This document shows, piece after piece, positions 45,445 through 54,353 of a stretch of 64,000 bases of DNA. The first letter of the stretch is position 1. Every line of letters starts with the position of its first letter. The stretch comes from Streptomyces actuosus (GTDB lineage: Bacteria > Actinomycetota > Actinomycetes > Streptomycetales > Streptomycetaceae). The DNA lies in assembly GCF_016921115.1 (NCBI RefSeq), contig NZ_JAFFZS010000020.1, positions 60,560 through 124,559 of the forward strand, given 5' to 3'. The notes below the pieces were generated by a model that had not been told where the DNA came from, did no database searches, and saw only the letters and a program-made list of their open reading frames with translations. The position numbers were made by a program, and so were the translations under genes.

Positions 45445-45720
45445 GTCCCCATCGTGTCAGACCCGGCGGGGGAGCCGGACCAGGCGTCACCGCTCACGGC
45501 GACCCGTCGGTCACGATCCCCGCGGCGCCCCGCCCGCAGAGCCCCTCGAGGCCGCCGGACCCCCGAACCTTGGGCCCCCGGACCCCCGGAACCCTGGGCC
45601 CCAGCCCCCCAGCCCCCCAGCCCTCAGACCCCGATCCCACGCCCCGTTTCCGGACGGCAGGTGCCGTGTTGCCGTAAATGCGGGGGCGGTCGGTGTCGTG
45701 GACCTGCGACAATCAGAGCC

Positions 45721-46185
45721 ATGACCACGCTCAAGTCGAAGCTGCAGGAAGACCTCAACGCCGCGATCAAGGAGCGCGACGAGCTCCGCTCCTCGACGCT
45801 CCGGCTGACGCTCGCCGCGATCACCAAGGAGGAGGTCGCGGGCAAGGAGAAGCGCGAGCTCTCCGACGACGAGGTCCTCAAGGTGATCACCCGTGAGGCG
45901 AAGAAGCGCCGCGAGGCCGCCGACGCCTTCGCGCAGGGTGGCCGCCCCGAGCAGGCCGAGCGGGAGAAGGCGGAGGGCGAGGTGCTCGCCGACTACCTGC
46001 CCAAGCAGCTGTCCGACGAGGAACTGGACGCGATCGTCGCCCAGGCCGTTCAGGAGGCCCGTGCGGCCGGCGCGGAGGGGCCGAGGGCCATGGGCGCCGT
46101 CATGAAGATCGTGAACCCGAAGGTGGCCGGGCAGGCCGAGGGCGGCCGGGTCGCCGCCGCGGTGAAGAAGCTGCTCGCCGGCTGA
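45721..46185 (+). CDS. GatB/YqeY domain protein
   Basis: This 154-residue protein is a full-length YqeY: an N-terminal helical half with Leu-Arg-Leu-Thr-Leu-Ala-Ala-Ile, and a C-terminal tRNA-binding-like half with Tyr-Leu-Pro-Lys-Gln-Leu and Gly-Ala-Val-Met-Lys. It resembles the tail domain of GatB, the glutamyl-tRNA amidotransferase subunit; the stand-alone role is not known. GACAAT seven bases before the ATG is -10-like and no ribosome site is seen, so the transcript may be leaderless. A strong bidirectional hairpin follows. Confidence 0.9.
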   Translation: MTTLKSKLQEDLNAAIKERDELRSSTLRLTLAAITKEEVAGKEKRELSDDEVLKVITREAKKRREAADAFAQGGRPEQAEREKAEGEVLADYLPKQLSDEELDAIVAQAVQEARAAGAEGPRAMGAVMKIVNPKVAGQAEGGRVAAAVKKLLAG

Positions 46186-46242
46186 AGGCGACCGCCCGCA
46201 CCGCCGTCGGCAGGCGGTGGACGACGCCGGAGACAGACGGCA

Positions 46243-46293
46243 GACGACGCCGGGGGCGTCCTCCCGAACGGGGAGGACGCCCCCGGCGTCGTC
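46243..46293. terminator. Bidirectional terminator hairpin, 22-23-bp stem
   Basis: The arms 46243-46265 and 46270-46293 form an almost uninterrupted stem with a loop around GAAC, between the convergent YqeY and penicillin-binding protein genes. No T-tract is present. Confidence 0.85.
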
Positions 46294-46321
46294 GTGTGGG
46301 GCGGGTGAGGCGGGCCCGGGG

Positions 46322-48562
46322 TCACGGCCCGTTGCCGCCGGAGCGGCCGTTGCCCGTGCCGCCTCCGATGTCGTTGCCCTGGAACAGGCCGCCGGGGAAG
46401 GAGAAGGTGGGGTCGGGCGAGGGGCCGCCGTGGTTGCCGCCGTTGCCCGGCTTGTCGCGGTTGTCGCCGCCGTTGCCGTCGTCCGGCTTCTCCTTGACCG
46501 GGTCGGGGATGTCGACGAGGTTGAAGTCGGGGGCGTCCTTGCCGTCCAGCGCCCCGGCCATCATGTCCTTCCAGATCGGCGCGGGGACCTGACCGCCGTA
46601 GACCTTGCCGTACCAGACGCCGCCGATCGAGATCTGCTGCATCTTCCGCTTGTGCGCCGGGTCACCGACCCACACCGCGCCGGCCATGTTGGGCGTGTAG
46701 CCGACGAACCAGGCGGCGTACCGCTCGTCCGTGGTACCGGTCTTGCCCGCGCTGGGGCGGTTGGCGAGGCCCGCCTGCCGGCCCGTTCCGTCCTCGACGA
46801 CGCCCCGCAGCAGCGTGTTGATCGTGTCGGCGGTGTTCTCGGACATGGCCCGCGAGCAGGTCGACTTCGGCACCTCGATCGACTTCGTCTGGTCGCCGAT
46901 GCGCTGGCTGATCGACTCGATGGCGATCGGCGTGCAGTACATGCCGCGCGAGGCGAAGGTCGCGTACGCGTTCGCCATGGTGAGCGGGGACATCTCCTGG
47001 GTGCCGAGGGCGATGGACGGGGCCTGCTGGAGCTTGCCGCCGTCCGCGCGCTCGACGCCCATCCGCTGGGCCATCTCGGTGACCGGGCAGATGCCGACGG
47101 CGGCGATGAGCTGCACGTAGTAGGTGTTGACCGACTTGGCGGTGGCTTCCTTCATGGAGTACGGGCCGACCTCGGCCGCGGTCTCGTTGGTGAGCCAGAC
47201 GCCCTTCTCGTTCCAGATCCTGCCGTCGCACGCGGAGATCGGGTGCGGGTACTGCATGCGGTACGGCGAGGAGTACATCTGTGTCGCCGGGGTACCGCCC
47301 TCCAGCGCGGCGGCGGCCACGATCGGCTTGAACGTCGAACCGGGCTGGTAGCCGGCGCCGCCGCCCATCTTCCGGTCGACCGAGAGGTTGATCGTCGTCT
47401 CGTTCTTGCCGAAGCCGTACGGCCGGGACTGGCCCATGGCGAGGATCTTGCCGGTGCCCGGCTCGACGATGCTGGCGGCGGTGGCCACGTCGTCGTTCTT
47501 CTTGACGTGGTCCTTGACCGACTCCTGCAGCGAGTCCTGGGACTGCGGGTCGAGAGTGGTGCGGATGGTCAGACCGCCCTGGTTCCAGATCTTCGCCCGG
47601 TCCTCGCGGGTCTTGCCGAAGACCGGGTCGGTGAGGAAGACCTGGCGGACGTAGTCGCAGAAGAAGCCCGCGCCCTTGACGGCCGTGATGCAGCCGTTCT
47701 TGGGCTTGCTGACCTTCAGACCGAGCGGCTTCTCCTTGGCCTGGTCTGCCTCCTCCTGGGAGATGTCGCCGATCTCCGCCATGCGCTGCAGCACGACGTT
47801 GCGGCGCTTGGTGGCCTCCGCCTCGTCGTTGACCGGGTCGTAGCGGCTCGGCGACTGGACGATGCCGGCCAGGAGGGCCGACTCCGGAAGGGTGAGGTCC
47901 TTGGCGTGCTTGGAGAAGTAGCGCTGGGCGGCGGCCTCGACGCCGTAGGCCTGCTCGCCGAAGAAGGTGATGTTCAGGTAGTTCTCGAGGATCTTCTTCT
48001 TGCCCAGTTCCTCCTCGACCTGGATCGCGAACTTCAGCTCCCGGATCTTGCGGCCGATGGTCTGCTGGGTGGCCTGGGCGACCTTCGTCGGGTCGTCGCC
48101 GGCCTCCTCGATGAACACGTTCTTCACGTACTGCTGGGTCAGCGTGGACGCGCCCTGGGCGACGCCTCCGCTCTGCGCGTTCTTGTTCAGCGCGCGCAGG
48201 ACACCCTTGAGGTCGACCGCGCCGTGCTCGTAGAAGCGCGAGTCCTCGATCGCGACGATCGCCTTCTGCATGTACGGCGAGATGCTCTTCAGCTGCACCA
48301 CCGTGCGGTCGCGGGAGTAGACCGTGGCGATCTGCCCGCCCTCGGCGTCGAGGATCGTGGTGCGCTGGCTCAGCGGTGGCGTCTTCAGATTGGCGGGGAG
48401 CTCGTCGAAGCTCTCCACCGAACCTTTGGCGGCCAGGCCCAGCGCGCCGACCGCGGGCAGGGCGATGCCGGCCAGCACCGCTCCCGCGAGCACACTGACA
48501 CCGAGGAACTTGGCGGCCTGCTGCGTTGGCGACAGACCACCGCCCGAGCGCTTCTTTGGCAT
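46322..48562 (-). CDS. Bifunctional class A penicillin-binding protein (transglycosylase/transpeptidase)
   Basis: This 746-residue protein has an N-terminal membrane helix (about 18-42) and a GT51 glycosyltransferase domain (about 80-260) with Glu-Asp-Ser-Arg-Phe-Tyr-Glu-His and Gln-Gly-Ala-Ser-Thr-Leu-Thr-Gln-Gln. The transpeptidase domain (about 350-640) has Ser-Thr-Phe-Lys (active Ser), Ser-Val-Asn and Lys-Thr-Gly-Thr. It ends in a Gly/Asn/Asp/Pro-rich tail (about 680-746). It polymerises and crosslinks peptidoglycan outside the membrane. TAGGCT lies six bases before the ATG, suggesting a leaderless mRNA. It is divergent from wblA, as in S. coelicolor. Confidence 0.93.
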   Translation of the reverse strand: MPKKRSGGGLSPTQQAAKFLGVSVLAGAVLAGIALPAVGALGLAAKGSVESFDELPANLKTPPLSQRTTILDAEGGQIATVYSRDRTVVQLKSISPYMQKAIVAIEDSRFYEHGAVDLKGVLRALNKNAQSGGVAQGASTLTQQYVKNVFIEEAGDDPTKVAQATQQTIGRKIRELKFAIQVEEELGKKKILENYLNITFFGEQAYGVEAAAQRYFSKHAKDLTLPESALLAGIVQSPSRYDPVNDEAEATKRRNVVLQRMAEIGDISQEEADQAKEKPLGLKVSKPKNGCITAVKGAGFFCDYVRQVFLTDPVFGKTREDRAKIWNQGGLTIRTTLDPQSQDSLQESVKDHVKKNDDVATAASIVEPGTGKILAMGQSRPYGFGKNETTINLSVDRKMGGGAGYQPGSTFKPIVAAAALEGGTPATQMYSSPYRMQYPHPISACDGRIWNEKGVWLTNETAAEVGPYSMKEATAKSVNTYYVQLIAAVGICPVTEMAQRMGVERADGGKLQQAPSIALGTQEMSPLTMANAYATFASRGMYCTPIAIESISQRIGDQTKSIEVPKSTCSRAMSENTADTINTLLRGVVEDGTGRQAGLANRPSAGKTGTTDERYAAWFVGYTPNMAGAVWVGDPAHKRKMQQISIGGVWYGKVYGGQVPAPIWKDMMAGALDGKDAPDFNLVDIPDPVKEKPDDGNGGDNRDKPGNGGNHGGPSPDPTFSFPGGLFQGNDIGGGTGNGRSGGNGP

Positions 48563-49104
48563 GGGGGCAGCCTAATCCGTACTCCTGAGCGTTCCGAAGG
48601 AGCGGTCGCTCCCCGGCGACTCCGCGTCCTTGCGGGGCGGCGCCTGTATGCGTCTGCCGGCCCGGCCGTCCCGCTTGCGCGCGGCGGCACGGCGACATGA
48701 GAGGACCGGCGTTTGCATTCGCCGGACATGCGTACAGGCCTTGGCCTAAGCTGCTCTCAACTGTCACAGCAGTGCGGTCACGTATCAATACGTCCGGCGA
48801 CCCCGAATCGTTCCGGAGGTTCCCCGATTTTCTGATGGGGGCGTGCCCGAATCCGCCTCGTGTGTCATGCGGCGTCCGGTGTGGCGCACCAATACTGTCC
48901 CGTTTTGCCAGGATGATCACACATGTCGCCAGCTCACTCCCCCGGGTGATCTGCCGCTTCCTCATAGTCCGTTCGGACCATTCAAGATTGGGCCCGCTGG
49001 GGGTGTTGCACTGTCCCCACCTTCCGTAACGTCCTCAACTGGCGGCGGTGAATATGCCGCTGCCGCCGTGGGGGAGCCTCGATTCGGGAGAGGACGGCGC
49101 CGGT
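48563..49104. other. Divergent promoter region of the penicillin-binding protein and wblA
   Basis: These 542 bases separate divergent genes. TAGGCT (48574-48569, minus strand) is the probable -10 of the penicillin-binding protein gene. On the plus strand TTGCAC (about 49006) and TAACGT (about 49027) are candidate wblA promoter elements with a short 15-base spacer. A long untranslated leader for wblA is implied. No gene is seen. Confidence 0.5.
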
Positions 49105-49443
49105 ATGGGCTGGGTTACCGACTGGAGTGCGCAGGCTGCCTGTCGCACTACCGATCCGGATGAACTGTTCGTGCAGGGAGCAGCGCAGAACAGGGCCAAG
49201 GCGGTGTGCACGGGATGCCCGGTGCGCACGGAATGCCTGGCGGACGCGCTGGACAACCGCGTCGAGTTCGGCGTGTGGGGAGGCATGACGGAGCGGGAGC
49301 GCCGCGCACTGCTGCGCCGGCGGCCGACCGTCACCTCGTGGCGCCGGCTCCTGGAGACCGCGCGCACGGAGTACGAGCGCGGTGCGGGCATCGTGCCGCT
49401 CGACGACGACGAGGTCTACGAGAACTATGCGGCGGTGAGCTGA
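49105..49443 (+). CDS. wblA: WhiB-like regulator WblA
   Basis: This 112-residue protein has the four cluster Cys (Cys13, Cys35, Cys38, Cys44; the last three as Cys-x2-Cys-x5-Cys) for a [4Fe-4S] cluster. The Gly-Val-Trp-Gly-Gly turn is at 56-60, followed by a basic Arg-rich DNA-binding helix (Arg-Glu-Arg-Arg-Ala-Leu-Leu-Arg-Arg-Arg). In Streptomyces WblA is a global developmental regulator that promotes sporulation and represses antibiotic production. The identification rests on the sequence and on the neighbours (penicillin-binding protein on one side, paired ArsA-like ATPases on the other). The ATG at 49105 gives the expected size; a GTG 19 codons upstream is in frame. Confidence 0.92.
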   Translation: MGWVTDWSAQAACRTTDPDELFVQGAAQNRAKAVCTGCPVRTECLADALDNRVEFGVWGGMTERERRALLRRRPTVTSWRRLLETARTEYERGAGIVPLDDDEVYENYAAVS

Positions 49444-49814
49444 GGGGGACACCGGGCAGCGGCCACGGACATCGGCCCGAGCCCGGCCGTCACCACGGGT
49501 TCGGCGACGGGGTACGGCTCCGTCGGCGGAGCCGTGAGTACGGCTCAGGGACAGGGCCATGAGGACCGCTCAGAGGCACAGCCGCGGGTACTGCTCGTGG
49601 GCGCGGTGATGTGAACGCCTCCCGCTGCGCACGTCGTCCCGGGCGTGGCACCCGGTCACGGGCGACGGTGCCGGTCCTTCCGCGGGCGTCGGCGCGGTTT
49701 CTGGCGAGGGTTCCGACGTGTGACGAACGTCTCGGTGGTGCGCGCGTGCCGGTACGGCGTCGGCCGCCGAAGCCGGCCGGTGCACCGTGACCGGAAGTGA
49801 CCGGACACGCCGGA
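49444..49814. other. Convergent intergenic region with hairpin
   Basis: These 371 bases lie between the 3' ends of wblA and an ArsA-like gene. A 9-bp perfect stem with a four-base loop (49514-49535) is a probable terminator. I see no gene. Confidence 0.55.
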
Positions 49815-51269
49815 TCACAACTCCGTGTCGACCGTCTTGCCGGCGCTGTCGGGCAGTTCCGGGCGGTTGGCCGCGAGGCGGTCACCGATGTCCCGCAGAC
49901 CCAGGAGGTCGTGCACGTCGCCGGGAAGCGCGGCCACTTCGGCCACCGCCACCTCGGGGTGCAGCGCGGTGAAGCGGTCGCGCGTGCGCTGCTCGCGGGA
50001 GAGCAGCTGCATCCGCTCGGCGTGCAGCCTCAGCAGCCCTGCGGCGACCTCGTCCACGGGACGGTCGTCCGCGGCGCGTGCGTCCGCCGGGCGGTCACCC
50101 GCAGGGTGGTCGCCGTCGGCCGCGCCCGCCGGGGTGTCCGTCGCCGGGTGGTCCGCGCTGTCCGTGGCCGCCTCCGTGGCGGGGGAGCCTGGGCCGGAGG
50201 TCGACTCGGATGCGGGAGATTCCGCCGAGTCTGAACTGCCGTACGTGTCGGGAGAGTTACGAAGTCCAGCTTTCCCGCCCACCTGATCGACAATGCGGGG
50301 CTCTTCAAGATTTTCCGCGGCGGCGAGTGCCCGCTCGGCCGACAGCTGGGCGGCACCGCTGCCGTGGACCCGGTTGAGGACCAGGCCGGCCAGCGGCATG
50401 TCCTCGGCCGCCAGCCGCTCCACGAAGTAGGCGGCCTCCCGCAGTGCGTCCCGTTCCGGGGCCGCCACCACGAGGAACGCCGTGCCAGGAGCCTGGAGCA
50501 GCTTGTACGTGGCGTCCGCGCGGGTGCGGAAGCCGCCGAAGGTGGTGTCCATCGCGGCCACGAACGTCTGCACGTCCTTCAGCAACTGACCGCCGAGGAG
50601 CTTGCCGAGCGTGCCGGTCATCATCGACATCCCGACGTTCAGGAACTTCATCCCGGCCCGGCCGCCCAGCTTCGCGGGCGCCGTCAGAAGTCGGATCAGC
50701 CGCCCGTCCAGGAAGGAGCCGAGCCGCTTGGGCGCGTCCAGGAAGTCCAGCGCGGAGCGGGAGGGCGGGGTGTCGACGACGATGAGGTCCCACTCGTCCC
50801 GGGCCCGCAGCTGCCCCAGCTTCTCCATCGCCATGTACTCCTGCGTGCCCGCGAAGCCCGCCGAGAGCGACTGGTAGAAGGGGTTGCCCAGGATCGCCGC
50901 CGCCCGCTCGGGATCCGCGTGCGCCTCGACGATCTCGTCGAAGGTGCGCTTCATGTCGAGCATCATCGCGTGCAGATCGCCGCCGGCGGAGTCCTCGATG
51001 CCCTTCACCCGGCGCGGGACGTTGTCGAGCGAGTCGATGCCCATCGACTGGGCGAGCCGCCGGGCCGGGTCGATGGTGAGGACGACGACCTTCCGGCCGC
51101 GCTCGGCGGCCCTGAGGCCGAGAGCCGCCGCGGTGGTCGTCTTGCCGACCCCGCCCGAGCCGCAGCACACCACGATCCGAGTCTCCGGGTCGTCCAGCAG
51201 CGGGTCCAGGTCGAGCACGCGCGTGGGGGCGAGACGGCGCGAGGACTCCTGCGCGGCATCCGGACTCAT
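49815..51269 (-). CDS. ArsA/Get3-like ATPase, second of a pair, signature Lys replaced
   Basis: This 484-residue protein has the ArsA/Get3 fold. Its P-loop reads Gly37-Ser38-Gly-Gly-Val-Gly-Lys43-Thr44, so the catalytic Lys is kept, but the signature Lys of the deviant Walker A (Gly-Lys-Gly-Gly) is Ser38. The Asp-Thr-Pro-Pro-Ser segment is intact. Residues about 327-410 are a Ser/Ala/Asp/Pro-rich low-complexity insert, followed by a helical C-terminus with Leu-Leu-Arg-Leu-His-Ala-Glu-Arg. It overlaps the upstream paralogue by four bases (ATGA). Despite the usual label of anion transporter there is no ars gene here. A role in WblA-linked development is suggested only by conserved position. Confidence 0.88.
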   Translation of the reverse strand: MSPDAAQESSRRLAPTRVLDLDPLLDDPETRIVVCCGSGGVGKTTTAAALGLRAAERGRKVVVLTIDPARRLAQSMGIDSLDNVPRRVKGIEDSAGGDLHAMMLDMKRTFDEIVEAHADPERAAAILGNPFYQSLSAGFAGTQEYMAMEKLGQLRARDEWDLIVVDTPPSRSALDFLDAPKRLGSFLDGRLIRLLTAPAKLGGRAGMKFLNVGMSMMTGTLGKLLGGQLLKDVQTFVAAMDTTFGGFRTRADATYKLLQAPGTAFLVVAAPERDALREAAYFVERLAAEDMPLAGLVLNRVHGSGAAQLSAERALAAAENLEEPRIVDQVGGKAGLRNSPDTYGSSDSAESPASESTSGPGSPATEAATDSADHPATDTPAGAADGDHPAGDRPADARAADDRPVDEVAAGLLRLHAERMQLLSREQRTRDRFTALHPEVAVAEVAALPGDVHDLLGLRDIGDRLAANRPELPDSAGKTVDTEL

Positions 51270-52243
51270 GACATCCCCTGCTTTCGCAGCTCGGTGGCGA
51301 GTTCGTACAGGCCCGCCAGATCCATGCCCTCGGCGAGCAGCGGCAGTTCGTGCAGCGGCAGGCCCAGGTCGCTCAGAACGGCGCGCTGCTCGTGCTCCAG
51401 CGCGTACCGCTCGGCGTACTCCTCGGCCTGCCGGAGCAGCGGATCCACCAGCCGCTCCGCGTGCCCGCCGCGCCGCGCCCCGCCCAGCCCCGCCGACGAC
51501 AGGGAGCGGGCGAGGGCCGTACGCGGAGTGCCGCGGACCTGTTCCAGCATGGCCGCGTCCAGTACCTCGGGCCGCACCATGTTGACGACGACCCGGCCCA
51601 CCGGCAGCCGCGCGGAGCGCAGCTCGGCGATGCCGTCGGAGGTCTCCTGGACCGGCATCTCCTCCAGCAGCGTCACCAGATGCACGGCCGTCTCGGGCGA
51701 CTTCAGCACCCGCATGACCGCCTGGGCCTGATTGTGTATCGGGCCGATCTTGGCCAGCCCCGCGACCTCGTCGTTGACGTTGAGGAAGCGGGTGACGCGG
51801 CCCGTGGGCGGCGCGTCCATGACGACGTAGTCGTAGACGAACCGCCCCGACCTCTCCTTCCGGCGCACCGCCTCGCACGCCTTGCCGGTGAGGAGGACGT
51901 CCCTCAGACCGGGGGCGATGGTGGTGGCGAAGTCGACGGCGCCGATCTTCTTCAGCGCACGGCCCGCCCCGCCCAGTTTGTAGAACATCTGGAGGTAGTC
52001 CAGAAGGGCCAGTTCGGGATCGATGGCGAGAGCGAAGACCTCACCTCCTCCCGGGGCGACGGCGATCTTGCGCTCCTCGTAGGGCAGCGCCTCCGTCTCG
52101 AAGAGCTGTGCGATGCCCTGCCGACCCTCGACCTCGACGAGAAGCGTCCGCTTCCCCTCCGTCGCGAGGGCCAGCGCGAGGGCTGCGGCGACCGTCGTCT
52201 TTCCGGTCCCGCCCTTGCCGCTGACGACCTGGAGCCTGCTCAC
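51266..52243 (-). CDS. ArsA/Get3-like ATPase, first of a pair
   Basis: This 325-residue protein starts with the complete deviant Walker A Gly9-Lys10-Gly-Gly-Thr-Gly-Lys15-Thr and has Asp-Ala-Pro-Pro-Thr-Gly as switch II. Metal-binding Cys triads typical of arsenite ATPases are absent. It is translationally coupled to the second ATPase (ATGA overlap), and the two could form a heterodimer in which only this subunit supplies the signature Lys. The GTG start has TACGCT seven bases upstream and no ribosome site, so the operon may be leaderless. Confidence 0.9.
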   Translation of the reverse strand: MSRLQVVSGKGGTGKTTVAAALALALATEGKRTLLVEVEGRQGIAQLFETEALPYEERKIAVAPGGGEVFALAIDPELALLDYLQMFYKLGGAGRALKKIGAVDFATTIAPGLRDVLLTGKACEAVRRKERSGRFVYDYVVMDAPPTGRVTRFLNVNDEVAGLAKIGPIHNQAQAVMRVLKSPETAVHLVTLLEEMPVQETSDGIAELRSARLPVGRVVVNMVRPEVLDAAMLEQVRGTPRTALARSLSSAGLGGARRGGHAERLVDPLLRQAEEYAERYALEHEQRAVLSDLGLPLHELPLLAEGMDLAGLYELATELRKQGMS

Positions 52244-52368
52244 GTCTTCGAGCGTAACCAGTCCCGGCGTCGCTCAAGCGGGAGGCTGTGGACAACACCG
52301 CTCGCGGCGGCCCGCGGGCGCCGCGACCGGCCGACGGTCCCACCTGCCACAGCGGTTAAAGTCGGCCC

Positions 52369-52533
52369 ATGACCAAGAAGTGGGAATACGCGACCGTGCC
52401 GCTGCTCGTGCACGCGACGAAGCAGATTCTGGACACCTGGGGCGAGGACGGCTGGGAGCTCGTCCAGGTCGTGCCCGGGCCGAACAACCCCGAGCAGCTC
52501 GTGGCCTACCTGAAGCGGGAGAAGGCGGCGTGA
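52369..52533 (+). CDS. DUF4177-like small protein
   Basis: This 54-residue protein begins Met-Thr-Lys-Lys-Trp-Glu-Tyr-Ala-Thr-Val-Pro and contains Asp-Gly-Trp-Glu-Leu-Val-Gln-Val-Val, the small beta-alpha-beta pattern of DUF4177. TAAAGT lies six bases before the ATG with no ribosome site. The stop overlaps the RidA start by four bases (GTGA). Its function is unknown; it may partner the RidA protein. Confidence 0.85.
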   Translation: MTKKWEYATVPLLVHATKQILDTWGEDGWELVQVVPGPNNPEQLVAYLKREKAA

Positions 52534-52991
52534 GCGCGGTCGAGGCGAGGCTCGCCGAACTCGGTCTGACCCTGCCGGCGGTCGTGCCGCCGCTCGCGGC
52601 CTACCAGCCGGCGGTCCAGTCGGGCCCCTACGTGTACACGGCCGGACAGCTCCCGATGGTCGAGGGCAAGCTGCCGGTCACCGGCAAGGTGGGTGCCGAG
52701 GTCACCGCCGAGGAAGCCAAGGACCTGGCCCGCACCTGCGCGCTGAACGCCCTGGCCGCCGTGAAGTCCGTCGCGGGCGACCTGGACCGCGTCGCGCGCG
52801 TGGTGAAGGTCGTCGGCTACGTGGCCTCCGCGTCCGACTTCACCGGTCAGCCCGGCGTGCTCAACGGCGCGAGCGAACTGCTCGGCGAGGTCCTCGGCGA
52901 CAAGGGCGTGCACGCGCGCAGCGCGGTCGGGGTGGCGGTGCTGCCGCTGGACGCGCCCGTGGAGGTCGAGATCCAGGTGGAGCTGGCCTAG
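52530..52991 (+). CDS. RidA family protein (reactive imine/enamine deaminase type)
   Basis: This 153-residue protein belongs to the YjgF/YER057c/UK114 family: Tyr-Val-Tyr-Thr-Ala-Gly-Gln-Leu-Pro, Thr-Gly-Lys-Val-Gly, Ala-Leu-Asn-Ala-Leu-Ala-Ala-Val-Lys and Ala-Arg-Ser-Ala-Val-Gly-Val-Ala-Val-Leu-Pro. The Arg that binds the substrate carboxylate is kept. Canonical RidA clears reactive enamines made by PLP enzymes; this longer form is of the less studied Rid group. It is coupled to the DUF4177 gene. Confidence 0.9.
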   Translation: MSAVEARLAELGLTLPAVVPPLAAYQPAVQSGPYVYTAGQLPMVEGKLPVTGKVGAEVTAEEAKDLARTCALNALAAVKSVAGDLDRVARVVKVVGYVASASDFTGQPGVLNGASELLGEVLGDKGVHARSAVGVAVLPLDAPVEVEIQVELA

Positions 52992-53474
52992 AGACCACTT
53001 GCCGGGCCCGGTTCCACGGGCCCGGTCGTCACCGGCGTGTCCGCCGCGGGCCCGGCCCTGGCGTGCCCCTCGTCAACGGCCCAGGCGTCGCCGGTTCGGC
53101 CGTCAGGCGGTCTACGTACCCGTGCGGACCGTCACCACGGACTCCCAGAGCAATCTGCGGACGACCACGGCCCCGGTCGACGGCGCCCGGCGCCACGCCT
53201 TCGCCGGTCGTGCCACCGCCCCGGTCACCTCGTACGGGGACTACGTCGACGCAGTCCCCGCCCAGTGACGCGGCGGTCGCGGTGCTGTGGTGCGGTCCTC
53301 ACCGCCGACCGAAGCCCCCGGGTCCCGAGATCCCGAGGCCGGGGGCTTCGGCCCTCCCGCCCCGGCACGCACGAGGCAGCGGGAGCATTCGCGTCATATG
53401 TCCTCTCTGTTACTTCTGTGGTCGCCCCAGGGGCACCTCTCGAACATTCGGTCGCCACGGGATAGCCTCCGGCC
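52992..53474. other. Intergenic region with two hairpins
   Basis: A 9-bp stem (53002-53010 and 53017-53025) just past the RidA stop and a perfect 13-bp stem (53309-53321 and 53339-53351) are probable terminators. Between them a frame ending at 53268 encodes a Thr/Val-rich stretch (Thr-Val-Thr-Thr-Asp-Ser-Gln-Ser-Asn) that may be a decayed gene end; it has no credible start. TAGCCT at 53463-53468 is the probable -10 of the next gene. Confidence 0.5.
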
Positions 53475-54353
53475 ATGGCGAATGGGCAGTGGTATCCACC
53501 CGAGTGGCCGGACCGGATCCGCGCGCTGGCGGCCGGCACCCTCGCGCCGGTCGCGGCGAAGCGCGCGGCGACGGTGATGCTCCTGAGGGACTCCGGCGCC
53601 GGTACCGGCCCCGCCGTCCACATGCTGCGCAGACGCGCCTCCATGGCCTTCGCGGCGGGCGCCTACGCCTACCCCGGCGGCGGCGTCGACCCCCGCGACG
53701 ACGACCACCTGGTGCGCTGGGCCGGCCCCACGCGCGCGTGGTGGGCCGAAAGGCTCGGCGTCGACGGCGAGACGGCGGCCCAGGCGATCGTCTGCGCGGC
53801 CGTCCGCGAGACGTTCGAGGAGGCGGGCGTGCTGCTGGCGGGATCGACGCCGGACTCGGTGGTCGGTGACACCACCGGTGCGGACTGGGAGGCCGACCGC
53901 ACGGCGCTGGTGGCCCGTGAGACGTCGTTCGCGGAGTTCCTCGACCGCCGCGGCCTGGTGCTGCGCTCGGACCTGCTGGGCGCCTGGACGCGCTGGATCA
54001 CCCCCGAGTTCGAACCCCGCCGCTACGACACCTGGTTCTTCGTGGCCGCACTCCCCGTCGGCCAGCGCACCCGTGACGTCTCCGGCGAGGCCGACCGCAC
54101 GGTGTGGGTCCGCCCGCAGGACGCGGCGGAGGCCTACGACCGGGGCGAGCTGCTGATGATGCCGCCCACCGTCGCGACCCTGCGCCAGCTGGTGCCCCAT
54201 GCCACCGCGGCCGAGGCACTGGCCGCCGCACCGGACCGCGACCTGACGCCCGTGCTGGCGCGGGCCCGCCTCGAGGACGGCGAGGTCGTGCTCTCCTGGC
54301 CGGGCCACGACGAGTTCACCAAACACGTTCCGACCGGGGGAGCCCCCGTATGA
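53475..54353 (+). CDS. NUDIX hydrolase (NUDT19-like)
   Basis: This 292-residue protein has a NUDIX domain with an expanded box: Tyr-Pro-Gly-Gly-Gly-Val-Asp...Val-Arg-Glu-Thr-Phe-Glu-Glu-Ala-Gly-Val, with a long insert between the Gly and Glu parts, as in NUDT19-type enzymes. Such enzymes cleave CoA or other nucleoside diphosphate derivatives. TAGCCT lies six bases before the ATG, suggesting a leaderless mRNA. It overlaps the following MBL hydrolase gene by four bases. Confidence 0.88.
   Translation: MANGQWYPPEWPDRIRALAAGTLAPVAAKRAATVMLLRDSGAGTGPAVHMLRRRASMAFAAGAYAYPGGGVDPRDDDHLVRWAGPTRAWWAERLGVDGETAAQAIVCAAVRETFEEAGVLLAGSTPDSVVGDTTGADWEADRTALVARETSFAEFLDRRGLVLRSDLLGAWTRWITPEFEPRRYDTWFFVAALPVGQRTRDVSGEADRTVWVRPQDAAEAYDRGELLMMPPTVATLRQLVPHATAAEALAAAPDRDLTPVLARARLEDGEVVLSWPGHDEFTKHVPTGGAPV

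Noticed and set aside
49815..52243. Arsenical pump ATPase operon
   Set aside because: The metal-binding cysteines and ArsB/ArsR partners are absent; the conserved place beside wblA suggests another role.
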